Origin: Virgisporangium aurantiacum
Lineage (GTDB): Bacteria > Actinomycetota > Actinomycetes > Mycobacteriales > Micromonosporaceae
NCBI RefSeq assembly: GCF_016863635.1
Contig: NZ_BOPG01000012.1
Location: 62,001-126,000, forward strand
Direction: 5' to 3'
Length of the DNA: 64,000 bases
The notes under the pieces were generated by a model. That model was not told the DNA's origin. It searched no databases and was given only the letters and a program-made list of their open reading frames with translations. The position numbers were made by a program, and so were the translations under genes. Of this stretch, positions 9,075 to 17,258 are shown piece by piece. The number at the start of each line of letters is the position of its first letter. Within the stretch, counting starts at the first letter, position 1.

Positions 9075-10732
9075 AGCGAACACACGAAGCTCTGGGCGTT
9101 GTCGGGATCACCGGAGCGGTACTTCGGCCAGCGCGGGTACTCGCAGAGCGGGCGCGTTCTGCCGTTCCTGCTGTCGACAGCGACCGGCTTGACCGGGGGC
9201 CGTCCGTCGTCGACCCACCGTTCCAGGGCCGACAGCGAGTCCCAGTTGGCGGCGAACGCGGGTGCACCGAAGTTGGCGTGGTTCGCGCCCGGCACGAGGT
9301 AGTACCGCATGAACTCGTGTGTCTGTCGGGAACCCACCGTGTCGAGCACCCGCCGGTAGTAGTCGCTCGTCGAGCGGTGCGAGACCAGTTCGTCGGCGGC
9401 GCCGTGGAGAAGCAGCAGTCGTCCACCGGATCGCGCGAAGGGACGCAGGTCCGCGTTGTTGCGATCCTGGATGGTGGAGAGATAGCTGATCCGCGAAAGC
9501 CACTCCCCCGGCCGCCGTGGGTCGACGTCGAGCGAGTTGTAGCCGGGATCCCGGGTCAGGAAGTACTTCACCCACTGATCCCAGTACTGGGGCCCGAACC
9601 CGCTCGTCGCCGGCATCGGGTTGGCGGGGGGTGTGGTGCCGAACCCGAGATACGGCGTCCTCATGTCCGCGCCGGACAGGAACGGAAAGCCCGGGTAATG
9701 CCGTTCACCGCTGGCGATGCGGTACGGCCAGCCGAACGGTGTGGACGCGGCGACCACCGAGGCGAGCTGAGGATCGGACAGACATGTCGGCCCGGCATCC
9801 GCACCGTCCGGGCAGCGGAGCACCCGGGGGTCGAAGTGGCAGCCGCTCTCGTTCGAGATGATGTTGTCCTCGACACCGTCGCGTCCGTCGCATGCGGCCA
9901 TCACGCTGTTGTAGAGAAGGGTCTGCTTGTCGGGCCCGGGGTATGCGCCCGGGCGGGACATCACCTGCACGAGGTAGCCGAGGTACAGGATCTCGGCCAT
10001 GTTGTTCCAGGCGGGATAGGCGGAGATGATGCCGTCGAAGGCGTGCGGCCACCGTTGCGCGACGACGAGAGCCTCGCGACCACCCGTCGATCCGCCCGCG
10101 AAATAGGCGTGGCGGGCCTTCGTGCCGTAGCCGCGACGGACGAGGTACGTGGCGGCATCGTGGGTCTTCTTGAGCGCATCGCCGGCGGAGAAGTTCCGGA
10201 GCGCCTCGTCGTTCACGCCGAAGGACCCGTCCAGGGGTCCGGTGGGACCCGCCTGGTGGCCGGAGTCGCTGGCGTACGTCGCATACGCACGGGCCAACGG
10301 CGCGGGTTGGTCGGGGCGGCCGAACGGCACGTTCTGGGCGATGTCAGGGACCGTTCCGTTGTATCCGCCGCCGCCGAACATCATCGTGTCGTGGTTCCAA
10401 CCGACCGGCATGCCGATGCGCAGTCTGATGTCGGGAGCGGACGGATCGATCGGAGCGAGCGCGGCCCGGACGTTGCAGTACTCGACGGTCCTGCCACTGA
10501 CCACCTGGGTCACCAAGGCTGCCGACTCGACCCGGCCGCCCCTGGTCGGCAACGTGATCGCGGATGCCGGGATCTGTGTCCCCGCCAGTTCCGTGCATCT
10601 CGGGACCGCACTCCCCGCGGCGACGGTCGGTGCCGGCCCGAGGATCGCCGACGCCCCCACCAGTGCGGTGACGACGATCAGCCGGGCGGGGATTCGCCCC
10701 GATCTCTCCCGAACTCGCAGTACTCGGCTCAT
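9071..10732 (-). CDS. Secreted tannase / feruloyl esterase family protein
   Basis: Predicted 553-residue secreted serine esterase of the tannase family, which hydrolyses gallate, ferulate or related aromatic esters. After the ATG at 10732 comes a signal peptide (Arg-rich start, hydrophobic stretch, 'PTVAAG' cleavage region). The nucleophile motif GGSTGGRE places the catalytic serine near residue 215. A later 'LLLLHGAADELVSH' and 'VPGANHANFG' supply the likely acid and histidine. It is first in a coupled operon with a complete Liv-type importer, so ester cleavage outside and uptake of the released acid is a plausible joint role. The exact substrate is unknown. Confidence 0.85.
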   Translation of the reverse strand: MSRVLRVRERSGRIPARLIVVTALVGASAILGPAPTVAAGSAVPRCTELAGTQIPASAITLPTRGGRVESAALVTQVVSGRTVEYCNVRAALAPIDPSAPDIRLRIGMPVGWNHDTMMFGGGGYNGTVPDIAQNVPFGRPDQPAPLARAYATYASDSGHQAGPTGPLDGSFGVNDEALRNFSAGDALKKTHDAATYLVRRGYGTKARHAYFAGGSTGGREALVVAQRWPHAFDGIISAYPAWNNMAEILYLGYLVQVMSRPGAYPGPDKQTLLYNSVMAACDGRDGVEDNIISNESGCHFDPRVLRCPDGADAGPTCLSDPQLASVVAASTPFGWPYRIASGERHYPGFPFLSGADMRTPYLGFGTTPPANPMPATSGFGPQYWDQWVKYFLTRDPGYNSLDVDPRRPGEWLSRISYLSTIQDRNNADLRPFARSGGRLLLLHGAADELVSHRSTSDYYRRVLDTVGSRQTHEFMRYYLVPGANHANFGAPAFAANWDSLSALERWVDDGRPPVKPVAVDSRNGRTRPLCEYPRWPKYRSGDPDNAQSFVCSL

Positions 10733-10778
10733 GGCGAAGCTCCTGACTGAGCAGGCTGTGGATAGCACGCTGTGCCGT

Positions 10779-10802
10779 CAGTGCCGTATATTGACGGCAC
10801 TG
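10779..10802. promoter_or_regulatory. 24-bp palindromic candidate operator upstream of the tannase operon
   Basis: CAGTGCCGT-N6-ACGGCACTG is a perfect 9+9 inverted repeat centred on ATATTG, 47 bases upstream of the tannase ATG. Related half-sites flank it: GTGCCGTCA at 10773 and AGTGCC at 10803. Length and symmetry suit a TetR dimer site, and a tetR gene closes this operon. Binding is inferred, not shown. Confidence 0.55.
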
Positions 10803-10954
10803 AGTGCCATTCACTGTGCCATGGGTCACAAGAGCCCGCAAGGGTCACACGGAGGAAATGGCGGCGTCACAGCCCGCCGGCGGAGCTACGGGAACATGCC
10901 CCGCAAGCCTTGCGCCGGCCCGGTGCGCTGTGGGTTGGTTCGTACGATCTGTGG

Positions 10955-12889
10955 ATGCGGACCGTGTGGACGACCGAACAGGGGCCTGATCCGGCGTTGC
11001 GGCACCGGTTCGCGGCCGATCAACCGGCCGCCGTCGCGGCTGCGGTCGTCGGCGGGGTGGACGTCGTGGTGACGCTGGTGTTGAACCACGAGGACTTCGA
11101 CTGTCACCTCGGTGGTTTGCATGAGCGGCGTTGTCCGGAGCCGGGACTGCGGATCTGGGACCGGGCCACCGGGACGCTGATCCGGGCGGTGCCGGAATCG
11201 GAGATCTGCGACAACAGCGTGGGGTCGAACGTGCTCGTCACCGTTGCGGTCCACGGCCACGCGCTGGCCGTGGTGCAGGACTGGGCGCGACCGCCCAAGG
11301 TCGTCGACCTGGAGACGGGCCGTCGGATCGGAATCGTCGCCGGCCACGACGATGCGGTCAGCGTTCAGGGTTTCGCCGCAGTCGAGTTGGTCGACGGCCC
11401 GGCACTGGTGACCGCCGGCTGGGACGGCATCCTCCGCATGACCGGGCTGGCGACCGGACGGACCACCACGGTCGACACCGGTGAACGGCTGAACGCCGTC
11501 GCCGTAATCTCGCTTGCCGGACGCCCGGTCGCCGCTGCCGGCCGGGACGGCGTGACGCTGTGGGATCTCACCGAGGGCACGCGAGTCCGGACCCTTGCGC
11601 TGCCTGACGGCCAAGTCCCGTATCAGATCGCGAGCTGGCCGCACGACGCGATCGTCGCGGTGCTGTCCACCGAGGGCGCGATCAGCGGGTGGGACGGCAC
11701 CACCGGACGTCGCCTGCCCGTCAGCCTGCGGTCCTTCCCCCGACCGGTGACGATCGCGGCCGCCACTGCCGCCGACGGGCGGCCCGTGCTGGCCGTCGAC
11801 GACGGCGAAGCGGTAAACCTCTGGGACGTGCACGCCGACGCGCCGTTCGCACCGCCGTTGACAGGTCCGGTGGGATACGCCCACGTCGTCGCCGACGGTC
11901 CCGGCACACTGATCACCACGTCGGCGACCGACAACGCGGTCGCGATCTGGAACATCGACCGGGACCGGCCACCAACCGCCCCCGCGCATCGCACCAACCT
12001 GCGCTGCCTCACCGTCACTGCCGGCGGTTCCCTCGTAGCCGGCGGCGGCGACGGCACCCTGAGTCGATGGAGACTGGCCGACGGCGCACCGGAACCCGAC
12101 CTCGGTCAGCTGCCCAGCAGGGTCAACGCCGTGGCCGCAGTCACCGACACGCGCGGCGGGCATGTGCTGGCCGTTGGCGGCGACCTTCACGGCGTACCGG
12201 ACTCGACGCTGTACCACTGGATCGACGACGCACCCCAGGAACCGGTCACGCTCGACCACGGCGCGCAGACCGACTTCGTCGCCACCTACTCCGTCGACGG
12301 CGAAACCGCGGTCCTGACCGCCGGGAAGGGCTGCGGAAACGCGCAACTCAGACAGCTCGACACCGGCCTGCCGCTGGGCACCATCCCGCACGACTATCCG
12401 CCGTACGGGGTGGCGGTCGGGCTGTGGGCCGGCCGGCCAGCCGCCGCGGTGAACTGGATGTTCGGCCCGTTCGTCGGCTGGGATCTCACCAGCCACAGCC
12501 CCGTCTCGACCCCTGCGGCGGCCAACGTCCAGATCGGCGAAGCACCCCATGCGTGGATCGAGACCGGCACCGGCCCCGCCGTGATCACCGTGCACGACGC
12601 CCAGGTACGGATCCACGCTCTGCTCACCGGCGCCGTTGTCCACCTGCAACCCCGCCACGACGAGCCGGTGACCGCCCTCGCCGTCACCACCCATCCCGGC
12701 CGCCCCGCCGCGGTGGCGATCGCCCGCACCGACGGCACCGTGTCCGTGGTCGACCCCGCCACGAACCGCGAGACAGCCCACCTCACCCTGCCCTACCCCG
12801 CCACCGCAATGGCCTGGGCACCGGAGGACGGCCTTCTGGCCATCGCCTACCGTGACCACATCCGTTGCGTCGAGGTACCCGCTCTCTAG
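10955..12889 (+). CDS. WD40 repeat protein
   Basis: 644-residue protein made of WD40-type beta-propeller blades. Repeating units ending in 'W-(D/N)' strands are visible ('PGLRIWDRATGTLIR', 'GWDGILRMTGLATGRTT', 'GVTLWDLTEGTRVR', 'NAVAIWNIDRDRP', 'DGTLSRWRLADGAP'). No signal peptide, kinase or NTPase domain is seen, so it is probably a cytoplasmic scaffold. I chose the ATG at 10955 because upstream codons run into the regulatory palindrome region. It is divergent from the tannase operon and convergent with the receiver gene; no function can be assigned. Confidence 0.8.
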   Translation: MRTVWTTEQGPDPALRHRFAADQPAAVAAAVVGGVDVVVTLVLNHEDFDCHLGGLHERRCPEPGLRIWDRATGTLIRAVPESEICDNSVGSNVLVTVAVHGHALAVVQDWARPPKVVDLETGRRIGIVAGHDDAVSVQGFAAVELVDGPALVTAGWDGILRMTGLATGRTTTVDTGERLNAVAVISLAGRPVAAAGRDGVTLWDLTEGTRVRTLALPDGQVPYQIASWPHDAIVAVLSTEGAISGWDGTTGRRLPVSLRSFPRPVTIAAATAADGRPVLAVDDGEAVNLWDVHADAPFAPPLTGPVGYAHVVADGPGTLITTSATDNAVAIWNIDRDRPPTAPAHRTNLRCLTVTAGGSLVAGGGDGTLSRWRLADGAPEPDLGQLPSRVNAVAAVTDTRGGHVLAVGGDLHGVPDSTLYHWIDDAPQEPVTLDHGAQTDFVATYSVDGETAVLTAGKGCGNAQLRQLDTGLPLGTIPHDYPPYGVAVGLWAGRPAAAVNWMFGPFVGWDLTSHSPVSTPAAANVQIGEAPHAWIETGTGPAVITVHDAQVRIHALLTGAVVHLQPRHDEPVTALAVTTHPGRPAAVAIARTDGTVSVVDPATNRETAHLTLPYPATAMAWAPEDGLLAIAYRDHIRCVEVPAL

Positions 12890-12933
12890 TCAGGCCCCGC
12901 CCGGCAGCGGCGGTTCCGGTTCGCTGGCCACGC

Positions 12934-13305
12934 TCATCGGCCCTCGGTGGCGACCAGTTCGCGCACCGCGCTGGCGGACAGGTCGGCCTTCCACACGAAC
13001 CCGACGGCCGGGCTTGCCGCGATAAGTTCGGCGAGGTCGTCCTCGCGCCGCGTCGAGATCAACACCACCCCGGCACGGAGACCCGGGTAGCGGTCGACCA
13101 GTTGCCGCGCGAGATCGAACCCGCTCTCGGCTCCGAGCGCGACGTCGACGAGGACAACGTCCGGCCGCAGCGTGCCGGCCTTGTCCAGGGCCTCTGCCAC
13201 GGTCGTCGCGGTGCCGACCACCTGTAGCCCGTCCCGCTCCAGGCTGGCCCGGGCCACGGCGAGGAAACGTTCGTTGTCGTCGACGATCAGACAGCGCTGT
13301 GCCAC
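12934..13305 (-). CDS. Stand-alone response-regulator receiver domain protein
   Basis: About 123 residues forming only a CheY-like receiver. The acidic pocket is in 'CLIVDDNERF' near residue 10, the phospho-acceptor Asp in 'VVLVDVALG' near 54 and the conserved Lys in 'GFVWKADL' near 105. There is no output domain. I chose the GTG at 13305; an ATG at 13341 is possible. It is divergent from a LuxR-type response regulator 139 bases away and may act as a phosphate sink or protein-interaction switch with it and the histidine kinase at 17259. Confidence 0.8.
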   Translation of the reverse strand: MAQRCLIVDDNERFLAVARASLERDGLQVVGTATTVAEALDKAGTLRPDVVLVDVALGAESGFDLARQLVDRYPGLRAGVVLISTRREDDLAELIAASPAVGFVWKADLSASAVRELVATEGR

Positions 13306-13443
13306 GTCCAGAGCATTGCAGGTGACGGCCGGTCCTGGCATTACGGTTAACTGCAATACCGGCCTCGATCCCATCGCCACCAGCGGACATAATTTGACCA
13401 TGACGACATGGCTCGGCTGTCATGCCCGCAATCCGGGCTCGCC

Positions 13444-14106
13444 ATGACCGTGGCGGAAGGACTGCGGGTTGTCCTCGCCGACGACGACATCCTCCTGCGG
13501 GAGGGCCTCGGCAGCCTGCTGCAACGCTCCGGGGTCACGGTGATCGGGCAGGCCGGTGACGCGCAGCGGCTTCTGGAACTCGTCCGCGCCACCGGGCCTG
13601 ACCTCGTGGTGGTCGACATCCGGATGCCGCCCACCCACACCGTCGAAGGGCTCGACGCGGCCCGGCAGATCCGGCTGGAACGGCCGCAGACCGCGATCCT
13701 GGTGCTGTCGGCCCACGCCGAGGTCGAGCACGCGATGGAGCTGCTCGCTGGTGGCCGGGGCATCGGCTACCTGCTCAAGAGCCGGGTCAGCGACGTCGCC
13801 GACTTCGTCGACACGGTGCACCGCGTCGCCCGGGGCGGCTCGGTCGTCGATCCGGCGCTGGTGCAGGAGCTTGTCAGTGCGCGGCGACGCAACGACCCCC
13901 TGGCCGTGCTCAGCGAGCGGGAGCGTCAGGTGCTGGCGCAGATGGCCGAGGGACGCTCGAACGCTGGCATCGCCCGCCGGCTGTGGGTCACCGAAGGCAC
14001 CGTCGAGAAGCACGTGCGCAGCATCCTGGCCAAGCTGCGCCTGCCGGAGACAGACGACGATCACCGGCGCGTGCTGGCCGTGATCACCTTCCTGGAGGCC
14101 CGCTGA
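13444..14106 (+). CDS. NarL/LuxR-family response regulator
   Basis: 220-residue DNA-binding response regulator. The receiver domain has the acidic pair in 'VVLADDDILLREGL', phospho-acceptor Asp in 'LVVVDIRMPP' near residue 57 and Lys in 'GYLLKSRV'. The C-terminal LuxR helix-turn-helix is intact ('LSERERQVLAQMAEGRSNAG', residues 155-200). Start is the ATG at 13444; another in-frame ATG is at 13408. The likely partner is the GAF histidine kinase at 17259-19763, and the motif family between 16.7 and 32.2 kb is a candidate target set (inference). Confidence 0.88.
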   Translation: MTVAEGLRVVLADDDILLREGLGSLLQRSGVTVIGQAGDAQRLLELVRATGPDLVVVDIRMPPTHTVEGLDAARQIRLERPQTAILVLSAHAEVEHAMELLAGGRGIGYLLKSRVSDVADFVDTVHRVARGGSVVDPALVQELVSARRRNDPLAVLSERERQVLAQMAEGRSNAGIARRLWVTEGTVEKHVRSILAKLRLPETDDDHRRVLAVITFLEAR

Positions 14107-14127
14107 GGGCTGCCCGTCCGACGGCGC

Positions 14128-14547
14128 TCAGACCGGCCGAACGTAGGCATCCGCGATGTCGAGTAGTCCCACGAGTTGACCGTCCTCGACGACCGGCAGG
14201 TGCCGGACGCCGGCCGAAGCCATGAGTGCGATGGCGTCGCCGACCGAAGTCTCCGGCCGTACGGTGATCGGCCGCCTGCCGCCGAGCTCCTCGACCCGCG
14301 CTTCGTTGACGTCCATACCGTCGGCCACCGCTTGCGCGATGTCTGTCACGGTGACGATCCCGATGGGTCGCCGGCTCTCATCATCGGCGGTGACCACGAG
14401 TGCGGTCTGGTGCGCCCGCCGCATCAGATACGCCGCCGCGGCGATGTGAGCCCGCCGACCGACGGAGATCACCACCGGCCGCATCGCGTCGCGCACGATC
14501 GGCGGCCGGTGCCGTGGATCAGTTGCGGAGCCAGGTGTCTCATCCAT
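14128..14547 (-). CDS. CBS-domain pair protein, coupled to the upstream sugar permease
   Basis: 139 residues containing two CBS motifs ('MRPVVISVGRRAHIAAAAYL', and later 'RPITVRPETSVGDAIALMAS' with 'VRHLPVVEDGQLVGLLDIAD'). CBS pairs bind adenosine nucleotides and act as energy sensors. The ATG at 14547 lies 8 bases inside the end of the ABC permease gene, so translation is probably coupled. That suggests, but does not prove, that it tunes the sugar importer to adenylate level. Such proteins are also common in actinobacterial hypoxia/stress regulons. It is convergent with the response regulator. Confidence 0.82.
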   Translation of the reverse strand: MDETPGSATDPRHRPPIVRDAMRPVVISVGRRAHIAAAAYLMRRAHQTALVVTADDESRRPIGIVTVTDIAQAVADGMDVNEARVEELGGRRPITVRPETSVGDAIALMASAGVRHLPVVEDGQLVGLLDIADAYVRPV

Positions 14548-15832
14548 GGTGGGCCTGTACACGTCGGACGGCGGCGTCGAATCCGGCGGCCAGCAGCAGC
14601 ACCGCGCCGGTGACGATCCACTCGTAGCCGGCGGAGTTGGCACCCTGGATGAGGTCACTCATCCCGTTGATGATGACCGCCACGACGAGGCCACCCAGCA
14701 CCGCGTCGACGACGCGGCCCCGACCGCCGAACAGCGACGTACCGCCGATGACGGCCGCGCCGACGGCCAGCAGCAGCGTGTTGCCCGCGCCGGCGTTGGA
14801 TTGCACCGACTGCAGCAGGGACGTCGCGACGAGACCGGAGACGGCCGCCATGCCGGAACAGATGACGAAGACCGAGGTCCGGATGCGGGACACGACGATG
14901 CCGGCCCGCCGCGCCGCCTCCTCGTTGCCGCCGACCGCGTACACGTGCCGGCCGTAGCGGGTGCGGGACAGCAAGAAATGCCACCCGACGTACAGGACCG
15001 CCAGCAGCGGCACGACCCACGGCATGCCCTGCGCCTTGCTGTGGAAGAACGCGTTCGAACTCAGGTTCCGGTTGACGCCCATGACATAGGTGAACGCCGA
15101 ACCCACCACCGTCACCACGACGATCTTCGTAGCGATCACCGGGAACGGCACCGCGGGCAGGCCGGCCCGACGGCGCCGGACCGCGTCGTTCACCTTCACC
15201 GCGGCATAGCCCGCGACGAACACAGCGAGAAAGACCCAACCGAGCCACAGCGGCACGAACCGGTTCTCCAGGAACACCAGCGGCGAGTTCCTGGGCAGGT
15301 TCACCGAACCCTGGCTGCCGACGAGGATGAGCGTGACCCCCTGGAACGCCAGAAAGGTCGCGAGCGTAATCACGAAGGACGGTACGCCGAGCCGCGCGCG
15401 CAACGTCCCGATGCCCAGACCGATGGCGACACCCACCACCAGCGCGGCGATGATCCCCAACCACCACGACACGCCGTGCCGCAGCATCAGCACGGCCATG
15501 ATGGTCGAGCACAGGCCGCCGGTGGTGCCGGCCGACAGGTCGATCTCGCCGAGCAGGAGCACGGCGACCAGGCCCATCGCCATGACGATGATCGGCGCCG
15601 CCTGGATCACCAGCGCCTCGATGTTGTACGCGCTCACGAAACCCGGGTGCACCACGGCGAAAACCGCTGTGACGACGACCAGGCCGGCCAGCGCCGGGAT
15701 CGAACCCAGCTCGCCGCCCCGCACCCGACCGAGGTAGCCGCGGACGTACCCGCCCAGCGTGGCACCCCATCCGGCCGGCTGCGGACGGTTCGGCTCGTCC
15801 CGCTCGACGATCTCGTCGACCGGCGCGCTCAT
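14540..15832 (-). CDS. Sugar ABC transporter permease (xylose/ribose type)
   Basis: 430-residue integral membrane protein of the XylH/RbsC permease family with about ten hydrophobic segments. Family marks are 'AMGLVAVLLLGEIDLSAGTT', 'GVPSFVITLATFLAFQGV' and 'YAVGGNEEAARRAGI'. The ATG at 15832 overlaps the ATPase stop by 4 bases. The length and the insertion in the middle match XylH more than RbsC. The matching binding protein is probably the one at 20483-21568, since none is adjacent. Confidence 0.88.
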   Translation of the reverse strand: MSAPVDEIVERDEPNRPQPAGWGATLGGYVRGYLGRVRGGELGSIPALAGLVVVTAVFAVVHPGFVSAYNIEALVIQAAPIIVMAMGLVAVLLLGEIDLSAGTTGGLCSTIMAVLMLRHGVSWWLGIIAALVVGVAIGLGIGTLRARLGVPSFVITLATFLAFQGVTLILVGSQGSVNLPRNSPLVFLENRFVPLWLGWVFLAVFVAGYAAVKVNDAVRRRRAGLPAVPFPVIATKIVVVTVVGSAFTYVMGVNRNLSSNAFFHSKAQGMPWVVPLLAVLYVGWHFLLSRTRYGRHVYAVGGNEEAARRAGIVVSRIRTSVFVICSGMAAVSGLVATSLLQSVQSNAGAGNTLLLAVGAAVIGGTSLFGGRGRVVDAVLGGLVVAVIINGMSDLIQGANSAGYEWIVTGAVLLLAAGFDAAVRRVQAHHG

Positions 15833-16614
15833 ATTCCTGCCCCCCATGACTCGGTGGGCGAGAGCCCGAGGCTTCCCGAGCGACCGGCCGTGATCAGCTC
15901 GACCACCTGCGTCTGCGTCACGTCCTCGCGCCTGACCTGCGCGGCCATCCGGCCCAGGTACAGCACCACGATCGAGTCGGCGACGCTCAGGACGTCGTTC
16001 ATGTTGTGCGAAACCATGAGCACGGCCACGCCCTGACCGGCGAGCCGGCGGACCAGTCCGAGCACCTGTTCCGTCTGGGCGACACCGAGCGCGGCCGTGG
16101 GCTCGTCGAGGATGACGACCGTCGACTTCCACAGCAGCGACTTGGCGATCGCCACTGTCTGGCGCTGGCCCCCGGAGAGGCTCGCCACGACCTGGCGAAC
16201 GGATCGGACCGTGCGGACGGACAAGGCGTCCAACGCCTGCCTCGCCTGCTGCTCCATGGTGTTCTCGTCGAGCGTGCCCAAGCCGGTGACCTCCTCCCGG
16301 CCGAGGAACATGTTGTCGACGATGTCGAGGTTGTCGCACAGGGCGAGGTCCTGGTAGACGATCTCGACACCGAGCCGGGCCGCGTCGCGCGGGCCGCCGA
16401 TGACCTGCGGGGTGCCGTCGAAGATGAACTCCCCCGCGTCGACGCGGTGGATTCCGCCGATGCACTTGACGAGCGTCGACTTGCCGGCCCCGTTGTCGCC
16501 GACCAGTGCGGTCACCTCGCCCGCGTTCGCGGTGAGACCGACCGACGACAACACATGCACCGGGCCGAAGGACTTGTCGACGCCTCGAAGTTCGAGGGTT
16601 GCGGTTGGGGACAT
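15829..16614 (-). CDS. Sugar ABC transporter ATP-binding protein (xylose/ribose type, single domain)
   Basis: 261-residue ATPase with Walker A (GDNGAGKST, near residue 40), signature LSGGQRQTV and Walker B 'VVILDEPTAALG'. It has one nucleotide-binding domain, as in XylG-like or FrcA-type ATPases, rather than the usual tandem pair of RbsA. The ATG at 16614 is the first plausible start; a longer frame begins at 16689 but crosses a conserved upstream box. First gene of an ATPase > permease > CBS operon. Confidence 0.88.
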   Translation of the reverse strand: MSPTATLELRGVDKSFGPVHVLSSVGLTANAGEVTALVGDNGAGKSTLVKCIGGIHRVDAGEFIFDGTPQVIGGPRDAARLGVEIVYQDLALCDNLDIVDNMFLGREEVTGLGTLDENTMEQQARQALDALSVRTVRSVRQVVASLSGGQRQTVAIAKSLLWKSTVVILDEPTAALGVAQTEQVLGLVRRLAGQGVAVLMVSHNMNDVLSVADSIVVLYLGRMAAQVRREDVTQTQVVELITAGRSGSLGLSPTESWGAGI

Positions 16615-16643
16615 GCCGCCAGCCTCGCGCTGGCACCGCGGGT

Positions 16644-16660
16644 GCCGCATCACCGCCAGC
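16644..16660. promoter_or_regulatory. Conserved upstream box GCATCACSGCCAGC (copy 1)
   Basis: GCCGCATCACCGCCAGC lies 30-46 bases upstream of the ABC ATPase ATG and 38 bases from the palindromic motif at 16699. The same box recurs at 21652 and 24927. See the findings. Confidence 0.4.
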
Positions 16661-16698
16661 GACACCCGTATCTGGTGGCTGTCCGCCATCGCGGTACT

Positions 16699-16716
16699 CC
16701 GGCTGGCTGGTACCGG
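16699..16716 (+). promoter_or_regulatory. Palindromic motif CCRGCTAGCSGGTAC, copy A
   Basis: CCGGCTGGCTGGTACCGG lies in the divergent region between the ABC ATPase (start 16614) and the SPW protein (start 16831). It matches the six-copy consensus with a G in place of the central A. Confidence 0.5.
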
Positions 16717-16830
16717 ATATGGGCGCCCGCCATGACGACGGCGGCCCGGAAGTCGGCAAGGTTGGCTGGTATGGGAAGTGCGGGTCCGCGCAATGCGGCG
16801 CGGATCTCAGCGAGAAAGGTTGGGGTCGTC

Positions 16831-17190
16831 ATGAGGAAATGGACCCGTTGGCAGGACTGGGTGGCGCTCGTCGCGGGTGTGTACGCGATCCTGGCGCCGA
16901 TCTGGACCACCACCGTCACCGCGGCCACCGGAACGCTGATCCTGCTCGGCTTCGTCACCGCGCTCGCCGCGGTGCTCTCGCTCGCCGAACCGGGCATCGT
17001 TGCTGTCGAGTGGTTCAGGGCGACGCTCGGCGTGGTCGTCTTCGTTTCACCGTGGGTGGTGAATTTCCACTCCACCACCGGCATGGCGTGGACGGCGTGG
17101 ATCGTCGGCGCGGTGTCGTTCGTCGCGAGCCTGCTGGCCGTGCCGGAAAGCAACAAGGCGCACCGCGGTCTCCTGGCCGCACCGCACTGA
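16831..17190 (+). CDS. SPW-repeat membrane protein
   Basis: 119-residue membrane protein with four hydrophobic segments and the SPW motif ('FVSPWVVNF', near residue 73). An AGAAAGG ribosome-binding site precedes the ATG at 16831. Family role is unknown; actinobacterial members are often seen among stress and CBS genes, as here. It is divergent from the sugar ABC operon and convergent with the GAF histidine kinase. Confidence 0.8.
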   Translation: MRKWTRWQDWVALVAGVYAILAPIWTTTVTAATGTLILLGFVTALAAVLSLAEPGIVAVEWFRATLGVVVFVSPWVVNFHSTTGMAWTAWIVGAVSFVASLLAVPESNKAHRGLLAAPH

Positions 17191-17217
17191 TCCGGACGGG
17201 GTAGCAAACACACCGGT

Positions 17218-17248
17218 GCCCGGCGGCGGCGCGAGCCACCCGCCGGGC
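17218..17248. terminator. Hairpin between convergent SPW and histidine kinase genes
   Basis: GCCCGGCGG and CCGCCGGGC form a perfect 9-bp stem with a 13-base loop, followed on the plus strand by CTGTTTCC. It sits between two convergent stop codons and could terminate both transcripts. Confidence 0.5.
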
Positions 17249-17258
17249 CTGTTTCCGT

